A DNA stretch of 64,000 nucleotides from an uncultured Lachnospiraceae bacterium (GTDB lineage: Bacteria > Bacillota > Clostridia > Lachnospirales > Lachnospiraceae). The position numbers and the translations under genes are program-made. Of this stretch, positions 8,901-17,528 are shown piece by piece; the first letter of the stretch is position 1; the number at the start of each line of letters is the position of its first letter. The stretch covers positions 89,212-153,211 of the forward strand of contig CAJUIS010000001.1 of the NCBI GenBank assembly GCA_910586645.1, read 5' to 3'. The notes under the pieces are model-generated. The model saw only the letters and a program-made list of their open reading frames with translations. It made no database searches and was not told where the DNA came from.

Positions 8901-9779
8901 ATGAATTCTTTCCGCTACGACTACGCAGTCATTGGAGGCGATATGCGCCAGGTCTATTTGACGCAGCTTCTTGCAGAGGAAAACAAAACGGTCTGCTGCT
9001 CTGCGCTTTGCATGACGGACACGTCCGGCTCTGCCGCGTCCGTCCCGCTGGAAACGGCTCTTGGCAGTTCTGCGCATATTATCGGTCCCATCCCTTTGAG
9101 CAAAGACGGCGGCTTTTTTCATCAGAGCAGCCTTAAAAAAAACATCCCCTTAAAACAGCTTTCCACCCTTTTAAAACCGGGACAACGATTTTCTGCCGGA
9201 TGCATTCCGGAAGATATCCGGCGCGAAGCTTTGGAAAAAGGCGTATGCGTTTCTGACTTTATGCAGGACGCCGCCCTTGCTCATTTTAACACGATTGCAA
9301 CCGCCGAAGGCGTCATATGCGAAGCCATAAAGTCTTCTCCTGTCAATCTGCATAAAAGCTGCTGCGCCGTACTTGGGTACGGAAAATGCGGCCGTATTCT
9401 GGCCGATGATTTGAAACGGATGTTCTGTTACGTGACCGTTGCGGCCTCTTTCGAAGAAGAGCTTGCACAGGCGGCAATTTATGCAGACGAAACGCTGCGT
9501 TTAGAGTCTTTTCTTTTGCGCATAAACAAATATGATTTTATTTTTAATACGATTCCAGACATAACGCTTACAAGAAAAGCCCTTTCCCGCGTCAAACCCT
9601 CCGCTGTAATTTTAGACATCGCTTCCGCTCCCGGAGGCATTGAACTTACGGCGGCAAAAGAACTTTCCGTAAACGCCAGATCCTGCCCGGGGCTTCCGGG
9701 CAAATACGCGCCGCTCTCTTCTGCAAGGGCCATAAAAGAAACCATCATTAAAAATGAAAGGAGCTCCCCATGTCTTTAA
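8901..9779 (+). CDS. dpaA: Dipicolinate synthase subunit A
   Basis: With DpaB it makes dipicolinic acid from dihydroxy-tetrahydrodipicolinate in the mother cell; the product is loaded into the spore core and gives heat resistance. The 292-residue protein starts MNSFRYDYAVIGGDMRQVYL, the characteristic N-terminal domain, and carries a Rossmann NAD(P) motif (CAVLGYGKCGRIL, about residues 153-165) and a C-terminal LDIASAPGG...CPGLPGKYAP as in family members. AGGAG precedes the ATG. Its end overlaps dpaB by ten bases, so the pair is translationally coupled. In B. subtilis this operon is sigma-K dependent; I could not define such a promoter in the 113-base gap to glnA. Confidence 0.95.
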   Translation: MNSFRYDYAVIGGDMRQVYLTQLLAEENKTVCCSALCMTDTSGSAASVPLETALGSSAHIIGPIPLSKDGGFFHQSSLKKNIPLKQLSTLLKPGQRFSAGCIPEDIRREALEKGVCVSDFMQDAALAHFNTIATAEGVICEAIKSSPVNLHKSCCAVLGYGKCGRILADDLKRMFCYVTVAASFEEELAQAAIYADETLRLESFLLRINKYDFIFNTIPDITLTRKALSRVKPSAVILDIASAPGGIELTAAKELSVNARSCPGLPGKYAPLSSARAIKETIIKNERSSPCL

Positions 9780-10348
9780 ATGGAAAAAAGATTGGAATCG
9801 CATTTACCGGTTCTTTCTGCACATATGAAAAAGTCTTTGAAGAACTGAAAAAACTGACGGAAGAAGGCGCCATTGTACAGACTGTTTTTTCAAATGCCTC
9901 ACAAACACTGGACAGCCGCTTCGGGAAAGCGGAGGATTTTATCAAAAAAGCGGAAGAGATCACAGGGCAGAAGCCAATTCTTACGATCCCTCAGGCAGAA
10001 CCTATCGGGCCTAAAAGTCTGCTTGATATTCTGGTTCTGTTTCCCTGTACCGGAAACACCATCGCAAAACTTGCAAACGGCATTACGGACACCCCTGTGC
10101 TTATGGCGGCAAAGGCGCATCTTCGAAACAATAAGCCCCTTCTGATTTCGATTTCCACCAATGACGCTCTTGGCATGAATATGAAAAATATCGGCCTTTT
10201 GCTCAACGCAAAGCATATATATTTTATTCCGTTCGGGCAGGATAATCCCGAAAAAAAACCAAATTCTATGATTGCGCATACAAAACTTCTGATCCCTTCT
10301 ATTGAGGCCGCCCTCGCAGGAAAACAATATCAGCCGATTATCCGCTGA
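9770..10348 (+). CDS. dpaB: Dipicolinate synthase subunit B (flavoprotein family)
   Basis: The second subunit of dipicolinate synthase, related to the flavin-containing cysteine-decarboxylase fold. The 192-residue product has the family's IGIAFTGSFCTYE start, VFSNAS, the VLFPCTGNTIAKLANGITDTPVLMAAKAHLR core and NIGLLLN, followed by YFIPFGQD. AAAGGAG lies at 9757-9763 inside dpaA. Having both subunits means this bacterium does not need the alternative electron-transfer-flavoprotein route described for some clostridia. It is followed 30 bases later by asnB in the same direction. Confidence 0.95.
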   Translation: MSLNGKKIGIAFTGSFCTYEKVFEELKKLTEEGAIVQTVFSNASQTLDSRFGKAEDFIKKAEEITGQKPILTIPQAEPIGPKSLLDILVLFPCTGNTIAKLANGITDTPVLMAAKAHLRNNKPLLISISTNDALGMNMKNIGLLLNAKHIYFIPFGQDNPEKKPNSMIAHTKLLIPSIEAALAGKQYQPIIR

Positions 10349-10378
10349 AAATAAAGAGTTCGAAAGGAGATTTTGCAT

Positions 10379-12229
10379 ATGTGCGGAATTGCCGGATTTT
10401 TCAATCCCAGCAAAGATTACACAAAAGAACGAAAAAAATGGCAGCCTGTTTTGGATCGTATGAACCAGACGCTAAAACACAGAGGGCCGGACGGCAGCGG
10501 GACGTATCTCTGCCCATCTGTAGGGTTTTCTCACGTCCGCCTCAAAATTATCGATCTATTTACCGGAGAGCAGCCGATGATCAAAAAAAGAGACGGTTTT
10601 GATTTTGCCATCGTCTTTAACGGGGAAATTTATAATATGAACGAACTGAAAGATGATCTGATTGCAAAAGGCGCCGTTTTTGAAACCGCAAGCGATACGG
10701 AAGTGATACTTACCGGATATATGTTCTACGGAATAGAATATATCAAAAAACTAAACGGAATTTTTGCAGCCGCTCTCTGGGATGCCCGTTCCCAAAAACT
10801 GCATCTGTTCCGCGACAGGCTCGGCGTAAAACCGCTGTTTTATACAAAAAAAGACGACACCTTTGTTTTTTCTTCAGAAATCAAGGGCCTGTTTGCCTAT
10901 CCTGGAATCCGGCCCGTTTTAGACCGCGGCGGGCTTTGTGAAATATTTGCATTGGGGCCGGCAAAATCTTATGGAAAAGGCGTATTCAAAGACGTATTTG
11001 AAGCGCTTCCCGGGCACGTCATTACCATCGACCGTTTTTCTTACACAGACGACGCTTACTGGACGTTAAAAAGCCGTCCCCATGAGGATTCTATGGAAAA
11101 AACAATTGAAAAAACGGCCTGGCTGCTCTCCGATTCCGTAAAAATGCAGATGCTTTCAGACATTCCCATCAGCACATTTCTTTCCGGAGGCATTGACAGC
11201 AGCCTTGTAACGGCCATTTGCGCTAAAGAACTGAAAAAACAGGGAAAGGCGTTAAATACGTTTTCGTTTGATTTTACCGACAATCAAAAATTTTTTAAAT
11301 CCAACGCATTCCAGCCAAGCCAGGATCGTCCCTACGCCGAACAGATGGTATCCCACTGCGGCACAAACCACCGTTTTTTGGAATGCGGCAATCAAGAGCA
11401 GTTCCACTGCCTGTACAAGGCAGTAGACGCCAGAGATCTCCCCTGCATGGCGGACGTTGAGTCCTCAATGCTGTATTTCTGCTCTCAGGTAGTCCGTCAC
11501 AATAAGGTGACGCTGACCGGAGAATGCGCAGATGAAATTTTCGGCGGCTATCCCTGGTTTCACAGTAAGGAAGCTTTTGAGACAAACGCGTTTCCATGGT
11601 CAAAAGACATTGCTCCAAGGCAGATCCTTTTGGACGACACACTGATTGAGGATCTTAACCTGGAAGAATACTCCCTTGCGGCGTATGAAAAAACCATACG
11701 GGAAACGCCCATGCTTCCTGAAGACTCCCCGGAAGAAAAAAGACGGCGGGAAATCGCTTATCTGAATCTGCGCTGGTTTATGACAACGCTTTTAGACCGC
11801 ATGGACCGCACAAGTATGTACAATGGGCTTGAAGCCAGAGTTCCGTTTGCGGATCACCGCATTGTCGAATATATCTTCAATGTCCCATGGGAAATGAAAT
11901 GTCCTGACGGCATCGTAAAGGGCCTGCTTCGACACGCCGGAGCCAATATGGTTCCAAAAGATATCCTGTGGCGCCAAAAAAGCCCTTATCCAAAAACTTA
12001 CGATCCTTCTTATGAGAAGCTTTTGGGCCGGCAGTTAAAAGAAGTCCTTGCAACGCCTTCCTCTCCAATCCGGACGCTTCTGGATACGAAAAAGGTAAAG
12101 AACTTTTTGAACAGCCCTTCTGATTACGGCAAGCCGTGGTACGGGCAGCTCATGGCAGGCCCTCAGATGCTTGCCTATATGCTTCAGGTAAATTACTGGC
12201 TGAAACATTACCATATTCAGATTGTCTGA
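10379..12229 (+). CDS. asnB: Asparagine synthase (glutamine-hydrolysing)
   Basis: Uses glutamine, aspartate and ATP to make asparagine. The right start is the ATG at 10379, which places the catalytic Cys at position 2 (MCGIAGFF) and has AAGGAGA eight bases upstream; an in-frame TTG six bases earlier is ignored. The glutaminase domain (about 1-210) shows LKHRGPDGSG, VFNGEIYN and FRDRLGVKPLFY. The synthase domain has the PP-loop SGGIDSS (269-275) and GECADEIFGGY. At 616 residues it is of usual length. Its position right behind dpaA-dpaB suggests a shared transcript, which is unusual for a general amino-acid enzyme and may point to a sporulation-phase role. Confidence 0.94.
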   Translation: MCGIAGFFNPSKDYTKERKKWQPVLDRMNQTLKHRGPDGSGTYLCPSVGFSHVRLKIIDLFTGEQPMIKKRDGFDFAIVFNGEIYNMNELKDDLIAKGAVFETASDTEVILTGYMFYGIEYIKKLNGIFAAALWDARSQKLHLFRDRLGVKPLFYTKKDDTFVFSSEIKGLFAYPGIRPVLDRGGLCEIFALGPAKSYGKGVFKDVFEALPGHVITIDRFSYTDDAYWTLKSRPHEDSMEKTIEKTAWLLSDSVKMQMLSDIPISTFLSGGIDSSLVTAICAKELKKQGKALNTFSFDFTDNQKFFKSNAFQPSQDRPYAEQMVSHCGTNHRFLECGNQEQFHCLYKAVDARDLPCMADVESSMLYFCSQVVRHNKVTLTGECADEIFGGYPWFHSKEAFETNAFPWSKDIAPRQILLDDTLIEDLNLEEYSLAAYEKTIRETPMLPEDSPEEKRRREIAYLNLRWFMTTLLDRMDRTSMYNGLEARVPFADHRIVEYIFNVPWEMKCPDGIVKGLLRHAGANMVPKDILWRQKSPYPKTYDPSYEKLLGRQLKEVLATPSSPIRTLLDTKKVKNFLNSPSDYGKPWYGQLMAGPQMLAYMLQVNYWLKHYHIQIV

Positions 12230-12236
12230 AATCCGC

Positions 12237-12270
12237 TCCTGCGGCGAAACGCTGCTTTTCCGCCGCAGGA
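12237..12270. terminator. Terminator between convergent asnB and kdgK
   Basis: A perfect 10-bp GC-rich stem (TCCTGCGGCG at 12237-12246 with CGCCGCAGGA at 12261-12270), 14-base loop, located seven bases after the asnB stop and before the end of the opposing kdgK. Tails are only moderately T-rich, so it may slow both transcripts. Confidence 0.65.
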
Positions 12271-12285
12271 CGGCAAAAAACCGTT

Positions 12286-13383
12286 TTATCTTTGCACCCG
12301 CGCGCCTTTGCCTCCCATTACAGACTCCACTTCTTTTTTGTCCGCCATTGTCGTATCGCCCGGAGTCGTCATTGCCAAAGCCCCATGCGCCGCACCGTAA
12401 TTTACTGCCGCCTGGGCGTCCTGTTCTGTCATCAGCCCGTAAATCAGCCCTGATGCGAAAGAATCTCCGCCGCCGACGCGATCCATAATTTCAAGGCCTT
12501 TATAATCCTTTGATTTGTAAATTGTTCCGTCTGCCCAGCAGATTGCGCTCCAGTCATTGACTGTAGCCGTCTTTACAGTACGCAGAGTTGTCGCCACAAC
12601 TTTAAAATTCGGATACTTCCGCACTGCCTGGCCAATCATTTTTTTATAGCCGTCCAGATTCAGTTCTTTAAAATCCGCGTCGTTCCCTTCAATCTCAAAA
12701 CCGAGACAGGCTGTAAAATCCTCCTCGTTTCCGATCATCACATCCACATACTCTGCAATCTCCTGATTAACTTTCTGCGCTTTTTTCTGTCCGCCAATTG
12801 CGTTCCACATGGACGGACGGTAATTTAAATCATACGAAACGGCCGCGCCATATTTTTTTGCCGTTTTAATTGCGGCGATCGCCGTTTCACATGACTGCTC
12901 GGAAAGAGCCGCATAAATTCCTCCGGTATGAAACCATCTCACGCCCAGTTTTCCAAAAATATATTCAAAGTCAAAATCCTCCGGAGACGCTTTGGAAATT
13001 GCCGTATTTGCACGATCAGAACATCCCACCGCTCCCCTTATGCCAAATCCCCGCTCTGTGAAATTAATTCCGTTCCGGCAGATACGCCCGATTCCATCCG
13101 TTTTCATCCATTGAATCAGAGAAACGTCCACGCCTCCCTGAAGAATAAAATCCTCCATCAGTTTTCCGATTTCGTTTTCCGCCAAAGCCGTAATTACGGC
13201 TGTTTTCATGCCAAAGCAGCGGCGCAGCCCGCGCACAACGTTATACTCTCCGCCGCCTTCCCAGGCGCGAAAATTTCTTGCCGTACGGATCCTTCCTTCT
13301 CCCGGATCGAGACGAAGCATAACTTCTCCAAGCGATACGGCGTCAAACCGGCACGTCTCTTTTGGCCTTAATTTTAAATCCAT
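12286..13383 (-). CDS. kdgK: 2-keto-3-deoxygluconate kinase (PfkB family)
   Basis: Phosphorylates 2-keto-3-deoxygluconate to KDPG in hexuronate breakdown. The 365-residue product shows PfkB sugar-kinase signatures: the N-terminal SLGEVMLRLDPGEGRI, GGGEYNV, YDLNYRPSMW, and the C-terminal DRVGGGDSFASGLIYGL with the catalytic Asp in GGGDSF. The assignment to KDG rests on the neighbours eda (13 bases downstream in gene order on the same strand, transcribed first) and the divergent uxaC. Other PfkB substrates cannot be excluded from motifs alone. Confidence 0.85.
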   Translation of the reverse strand: MDLKLRPKETCRFDAVSLGEVMLRLDPGEGRIRTARNFRAWEGGGEYNVVRGLRRCFGMKTAVITALAENEIGKLMEDFILQGGVDVSLIQWMKTDGIGRICRNGINFTERGFGIRGAVGCSDRANTAISKASPEDFDFEYIFGKLGVRWFHTGGIYAALSEQSCETAIAAIKTAKKYGAAVSYDLNYRPSMWNAIGGQKKAQKVNQEIAEYVDVMIGNEEDFTACLGFEIEGNDADFKELNLDGYKKMIGQAVRKYPNFKVVATTLRTVKTATVNDWSAICWADGTIYKSKDYKGLEIMDRVGGGDSFASGLIYGLMTEQDAQAAVNYGAAHGALAMTTPGDTTMADKKEVESVMGGKGARVQR

Positions 13384-13395
13384 ATCATCGTCCTC

Positions 13396-14034
13396 CTATG
13401 TCCGTATGCTTTTTACAATTTCTACGGCTTCTTTTGCCATTCCGCTGATTCGATCAAACTCACCGTTTTGTATCAGCTCCTCTTTCACCATCCAGCTCCC
13501 GCCGCAGCAAAGTATTTTTTCGCAGCTTAAATATTCCCTCAGATTTTTTTTGTTAATCCCTCCGGTCGGCATAAATTCCACCATAGAATACGGCGCGGCC
13601 AGAGCTTTTATTGCGGCAATCCCCCCGTACTGTTCCGACGGGAAAAATTTTATGACGGTAAGCCCCCGTTTGACAGCCTGCGCCACTTCAGACGGCGTAA
13701 CGCATCCGGGAAACACCGGGACTTTTTTCTTCTGACAGTCTTCTACAACTTCCGGGTCAAAACCCGGACTGACGATAAACTTCGCTCCTGCCCGCACTGC
13801 TTTTTCCACCTGTTCTTTCGTCAGAACCGTACCTGCGCCTACCAGCATATCCGGAAAATTTTCCGTTATCTTTCGGATAGATTCCTCTGCCGCAGCCGTG
13901 CGAAATGTAATTTCCGCACATGGCAGCCCTCCTTTTATCAGAGCTTCTGCAAGAAAAAGAGCGTCCTTTGCATCCTTTAATGCGACAACCGGAACAACTC
14001 CAAATTTTCTGAACTGTTCTTCTATTTGATTCAT
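13396..14034 (-). CDS. eda: 2-keto-3-deoxy-6-phosphogluconate aldolase
   Basis: Splits KDPG to pyruvate and glyceraldehyde-3-phosphate. The 212-residue product has the class I aldolase features: VVPVVALKDA, EITFRTAAAEESI (Glu of the active site), GAGTVLTKEQV, AKFIVSPGFDPEVV, PGCVTPSEV and VIKFFPSEQYGG, where the Lys forms the Schiff base. An upstream extension in frame has no family similarity. AGGAGG at 14044-14049 is nine bases before the ATG at 14034 and only three before the ATG at 14040, so I take 14034. It forms an operon with kdgK. Confidence 0.92.
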   Translation of the reverse strand: MNQIEEQFRKFGVVPVVALKDAKDALFLAEALIKGGLPCAEITFRTAAAEESIRKITENFPDMLVGAGTVLTKEQVEKAVRAGAKFIVSPGFDPEVVEDCQKKKVPVFPGCVTPSEVAQAVKRGLTVIKFFPSEQYGGIAAIKALAAPYSMVEFMPTGGINKKNLREYLSCEKILCCGGSWMVKEELIQNGEFDRISGMAKEAVEIVKSIRT

Positions 14035-14100
14035 TCTCATTTTCCTCCTGTTTCTCCCCCTCCAGTATGCCAAACTTGCCCGGAAAATATACCTTGTTAT

Positions 14101-14130
14101 TGGCCGGATGGCCATATTGGGATGCCCCAA
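14101..14130. promoter_or_regulatory. Twin perfect palindromes between eda and uxaC, candidate operator
   Basis: Two 14-bp inverted repeats, each with 5-bp arms and a 4-base centre: TGGCCGGATGGCCA (14101-14114) and TTGGGATGCCCCAA (14117-14130). Their centres are 16 bp apart. They sit in the divergent intergenic region controlling kdgK-eda on one side and uxaC on the other, which suggests a shared uronate-responsive repressor site. No regulator gene is adjacent. Confidence 0.5.
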
Positions 14131-14201
14131 GAGCATAATGAAACCCCCAAACGGGCATACTCGCATCATACAGCAAAACCAAACGAAAGGAATCAAAAAA
14201 A

Positions 14202-15608
14202 ATGAAAGCTTTTATGGACGAAGAGTTTCTTCTGGACACAGAATGCGCAAAAAAATTATACCACGATTTTGCCGAATCTATGCCCATTCTTGATTATCAT
14301 TGTCACATCAGTCCAAAAGAAATTGCAGAAGACAAGCGTTTTAAAAATATTACGGAAGCATGGCTTTTGGGGGATCATTATAAATGGAGACAGATGCGCT
14401 CCAACGGCATAGAAGAATATTTCATTACCGGGAACGCCCCGGATCGGGAAAAATTTCAAAAATGGGCTGAAACTCTTGAAAAACTGATTGGAAATCCGCT
14501 TTATCACTGGTCGCATCTTGAACTTAAGCGGTATTTTGGATATCAGGGACATTTAAACGGTGAAACTGCAGAAGAAGTATGGCAGCTCTGCAACGAAAAG
14601 CTGAAAAGACCAGAGATGAGCGTCCGGGGGCTTATACGTCAGTCCAACGTCAGGCTAATCTGCACAACAGACGATCCCACAGATTCCCTGATCTGGCATG
14701 AAAAAATAAAAGAAGACGCCTCATGCAGCTTTACAGCGCTCCCCGCATGGCGCCCGGATAAAGCCGTGAACGCAGAAGCCGAAGGATTTTCTGACTATAT
14801 CCGGCATCTGGAACAGGTAAGTGAAATGAAAATTTCCCATTTTGAAGATCTGAAAAAAGCAATGATCAAACGCATGAACTTTTTTTGTGAAAGAGGGTGC
14901 CGTATATCGGATCACGGACTTGATTACGTTATGTACGCTCCAGCCCCTCCGGAAGAAATTGAAACGATTTTTCAGAAAGCTCTCGCAAAAAAAGCTCTGA
15001 CCCAAGAAGAAACGGCAAAATACAAAACGGCTCTTCTGCTTTTTTTTGGCAGGCAATACCATCGAATGGGATGGGTGATGCAGCTTCATTACGGATGCAT
15101 AAGAAACAACAATAAAGCGATGCAAAAAAAACTTGGCCCGGATTCCGGATTTGACTGCATCAGCAGTCATACCCCCGCAGAAGAACTCACAGGATTTTTA
15201 AACTGCCTTTCATCTGCAGACGAACTGCCAAAAACAATCCTCTACTCTTTAAACCCAAATGACAATGCCATAATCGGCAGCATTCTCGGATGCTTTCAGG
15301 ACACAGACGCAGCCGGAAAGCTGCAGCAGGGTTCCGCCTGGTGGTTTAACGATCATAAAAACGGCATGACAGAACAGATGACTTCTCTGGCCAGCCTTGG
15401 CATACTCGGTAATTTTATAGGAATGCTTACGGATTCCAGAAGTTTTCTGTCTTATACCAGGCACGAATATTTCCGCCGCATCCTCTGCCGTCTTATCGGC
15501 GGCTGGGTGGAAAACGGCGAATATCCATATGACAAAAAAGCTCTGGAAACAATCATCCAGGGAATCTGCGCAAAGAATGCCGCCGCTTATTTTAACTTTA
15601 CGTTATAA
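14202..15608 (+). CDS. uxaC: Glucuronate/galacturonate isomerase
   Basis: Converts D-glucuronate to fructuronate and D-galacturonate to tagaturonate, the first intracellular step in hexuronate use. The 468-residue product begins MKAFMDEEFLLDTECAKKLY and shows the metal-binding PILDYHCHISPKEIAED, GDHYKWRQMRSNG, TTDDP, LPAWRPDKA, the LHYGCIRNNN strand and the C-terminal LTDSRSFLSYTRHEYFRRI, all hallmarks of UxaC. AAAGGA precedes the ATG. It is divergent from eda-kdgK, giving three of the enzymes of the pathway; the reductase and dehydratase (uxuB/uxaB, uxuA/uxaA) and a transporter are not in the window. Confidence 0.96.
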   Translation: MKAFMDEEFLLDTECAKKLYHDFAESMPILDYHCHISPKEIAEDKRFKNITEAWLLGDHYKWRQMRSNGIEEYFITGNAPDREKFQKWAETLEKLIGNPLYHWSHLELKRYFGYQGHLNGETAEEVWQLCNEKLKRPEMSVRGLIRQSNVRLICTTDDPTDSLIWHEKIKEDASCSFTALPAWRPDKAVNAEAEGFSDYIRHLEQVSEMKISHFEDLKKAMIKRMNFFCERGCRISDHGLDYVMYAPAPPEEIETIFQKALAKKALTQEETAKYKTALLLFFGRQYHRMGWVMQLHYGCIRNNNKAMQKKLGPDSGFDCISSHTPAEELTGFLNCLSSADELPKTILYSLNPNDNAIIGSILGCFQDTDAAGKLQQGSAWWFNDHKNGMTEQMTSLASLGILGNFIGMLTDSRSFLSYTRHEYFRRILCRLIGGWVENGEYPYDKKALETIIQGICAKNAAAYFNFTL

Positions 15609-15629
15609 TTGAAGGATAACATAAAATGA

Positions 15630-15649
15630 ACCGGCATATAAATGCCGGT
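15630..15649. terminator. Bidirectional terminator between uxaC and hisIE
   Basis: A perfect 8-bp stem (ACCGGCAT / ATGCCGGT) with a 4-base loop; AAAATGA lies on one side and CCATTTTT on the other, so it can act as an intrinsic terminator for uxaC and, on the minus strand, for the his cluster. Confidence 0.8.
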
Positions 15650-15655
15650 CCATTT

Positions 15656-16936
15656 TTACCGCCGTGAAAGTTCCTGTACGATGTCCTCCCAGGTAATCCC
15701 CCGTTCCGCCATCAGTACCATCAAATGATAAAGATAATCTGAAATTTCATATTTGATTTCCTCCGGATTCGGATTTTTTGCCGCAATAATAATTTCCGTA
15801 TTCTCTTCCCCGACTTTTTTTAAGATTTTATCAATTCCCTTTTCAAACAGATAATTTGTATAAGAGCCTTCTTTGGGATGTTCTTTCCGATCCAAAATAA
15901 TGGAATATACTTCATCAAATACTTTCCTGGGATTCTTTTCCACATATTCTTTTTTTAAAATCGGATGGAAAAAGCAGGTAGGATTCCCGGTATGGCAAGC
16001 GGCGCCAATCTGCGATACCTTTGCAAGAATCGTATCGTAATCGCAGTCAGCCGTCAGAGATTTCACATACTGGACGTGTCCGGAAGTCTCTCCCTTCTGC
16101 CAGAGTTCTCCACGGCTTCTGCTGAAATACGTCATTTTTCCGGAGCTAATCGTAGCCAGAAACGCATCTTCATTCATATACGCCAGCATCAGAACCTCAT
16201 CTGTCCTGTAATCCTGTACAACGACCGGAACCATTCCATCGGAGTTCAGCTTAAAGTCAGACCATTTTAACGCTGACATAAAGTTCACCATATGCACTCC
16301 ATGTTTTGAAAGCTCTGACTTTAAGAGCATAATGTCCGTCCCCGGATCCGTTACGAAATTTCCCGTAATCCCCCGCACGGAGTCTCTTTTTAATATTTCA
16401 AGCATATCGTTAAAATTATAATCGTTCAGGGCAACGACAGACGGAATGGAAGTAATATTCTCAACCGCATCCAAAAGCTTCCGGTTAAATACCAGCATCT
16501 CATGGAAATTCTCTTCCATAGCCTCTTTGTGCTTAAAGATGAAATCAACATTTTTGACAGATACCAAGACGCGGTCTTTTCCAAAACGCCTGCTGGCTTC
16601 CTGCGCCAGTTCGATGCTGTTTTTTTTCGAACCGTTTAACATAACCTGAAGGCAGCCTGTATAAAAAATTTTTTTAATGTCCTCGAAACGGTTAATGTTG
16701 CCTCCGGCGCAGACTTTAATCTCAAGGCTGCGGTTTAAGTCGCGCATCGTCTGCAGATTTTTTTCATGTTCTTCATCATCATCCGACAAATCGAACAGAA
16801 AAATCTTATCAATGCCGCAGTCGTTATAAATTTTCGCCCGTTCCAGCACATCTCCGACAGGAGTAAAATCCGTCAAACTTTTCACTGCCCTGCCGTTCTT
16901 TAAATAAATTGTCGCTACAATATTTTTATATTCCAT
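15656..16936 (-). CDS. hisIE: HisIE (PR-AMP cyclohydrolase/PR-ATP pyrophosphatase) with degenerate HisA/HisF-like N-terminal domain
   Basis: Catalyses steps 2 and 3 of histidine synthesis. Of 426 residues, about 226-325 are HisI, with LWQKGETSGH (278-287), the zinc/metal set DCDYD and Cys298, Cys314, Cys321 (CHTGNPTCFF). About 350-426 are HisE, with KVGEENTEIIIAAKN and YEISDYLYHLMVLM. The first 220 residues resemble a HisA/HisF TIM barrel (IYLKNGRAVKS, FLFDLSDDD, VCAGGNI, VMLNGS) but the catalytic Asp of the first strand is replaced (ATIYLKNG) and the second Asp is also missing (VSVKNVDF). It is therefore probably structural or regulatory. hisF, hisA and hisH are not in the window. Two bases separate it from hisB. 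Confidence 0.9.
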   Translation of the reverse strand: MEYKNIVATIYLKNGRAVKSLTDFTPVGDVLERAKIYNDCGIDKIFLFDLSDDDEEHEKNLQTMRDLNRSLEIKVCAGGNINRFEDIKKIFYTGCLQVMLNGSKKNSIELAQEASRRFGKDRVLVSVKNVDFIFKHKEAMEENFHEMLVFNRKLLDAVENITSIPSVVALNDYNFNDMLEILKRDSVRGITGNFVTDPGTDIMLLKSELSKHGVHMVNFMSALKWSDFKLNSDGMVPVVVQDYRTDEVLMLAYMNEDAFLATISSGKMTYFSRSRGELWQKGETSGHVQYVKSLTADCDYDTILAKVSQIGAACHTGNPTCFFHPILKKEYVEKNPRKVFDEVYSIILDRKEHPKEGSYTNYLFEKGIDKILKKVGEENTEIIIAAKNPNPEEIKYEISDYLYHLMVLMAERGITWEDIVQELSRR

Positions 16937-16937
16937 A

Positions 16938-17525
16938 TCATAAACTTCCTTTTGTCGATAATATTCCGGTAATCCTTGGATCTATCCCGGTTGCTTCATC
17001 TAAGGCTCTCGCAAACGCCTTAAACATACCTTCAATAATATGATGATTATTTGAACCTGACAATACCTTAAGGTGAAGGTTCATCTTAGCCCGATAAGAG
17101 ACTGCATAAAAAAACTCTTTTACCATCTCCGTCTCCATGTAGCCCACGCGGTCTGTTGTAAATTCCGCGTCAAAAACAAGATACGGCCTGCCGGACAAAT
17201 CAATTGCGCAAAGCGCAAGCGTCTCGTCCATTGGCAGCATACAGCTTCCATAACGGCGAATTCCTTTTTTATCTCCAAGCGCTTTTTTAATGGCGCTTCC
17301 CAATACAATTCCGGTATCTTCAATCGTATGATGGCCGTCTACCGCAAGATCTCCTGTAACCTGAACGTCAAGATCAAAAAACCCGTGCCGGGCAAAGCTT
17401 TCCAGCATATGATCAAAAAATCCGATCCCCGTGTCAATTTTGGAGTTCCCGCTTCCGTCGACGCTAAATTTCAAAGAAATGTCTGTCTCTTTTGTCGTTC
17501 TGTTAATCGCTGCTTCTCTTGCCAT
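16938..17525 (-). CDS. hisB: Imidazoleglycerol-phosphate dehydratase
   Basis: Dehydrates imidazoleglycerol phosphate to imidazoleacetol phosphate. The 195-residue product is the monofunctional form, without the N-terminal phosphatase seen in enterobacteria. Manganese-binding motifs are evident: GIGFFDHMLESFARHG, DGHHTIEDTGIVLG, and the second-site HLKVLSGSNNHHIIEGMFKAFARAL. It is packed between hisD (3 bases) and hisIE (1 base) in the minus-strand his operon. Confidence 0.97.
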   Translation of the reverse strand: MAREAAINRTTKETDISLKFSVDGSGNSKIDTGIGFFDHMLESFARHGFFDLDVQVTGDLAVDGHHTIEDTGIVLGSAIKKALGDKKGIRRYGSCMLPMDETLALCAIDLSGRPYLVFDAEFTTDRVGYMETEMVKEFFYAVSYRAKMNLHLKVLSGSNNHHIIEGMFKAFARALDEATGIDPRITGILSTKGSL

Positions 17526-17528
17526 AGG

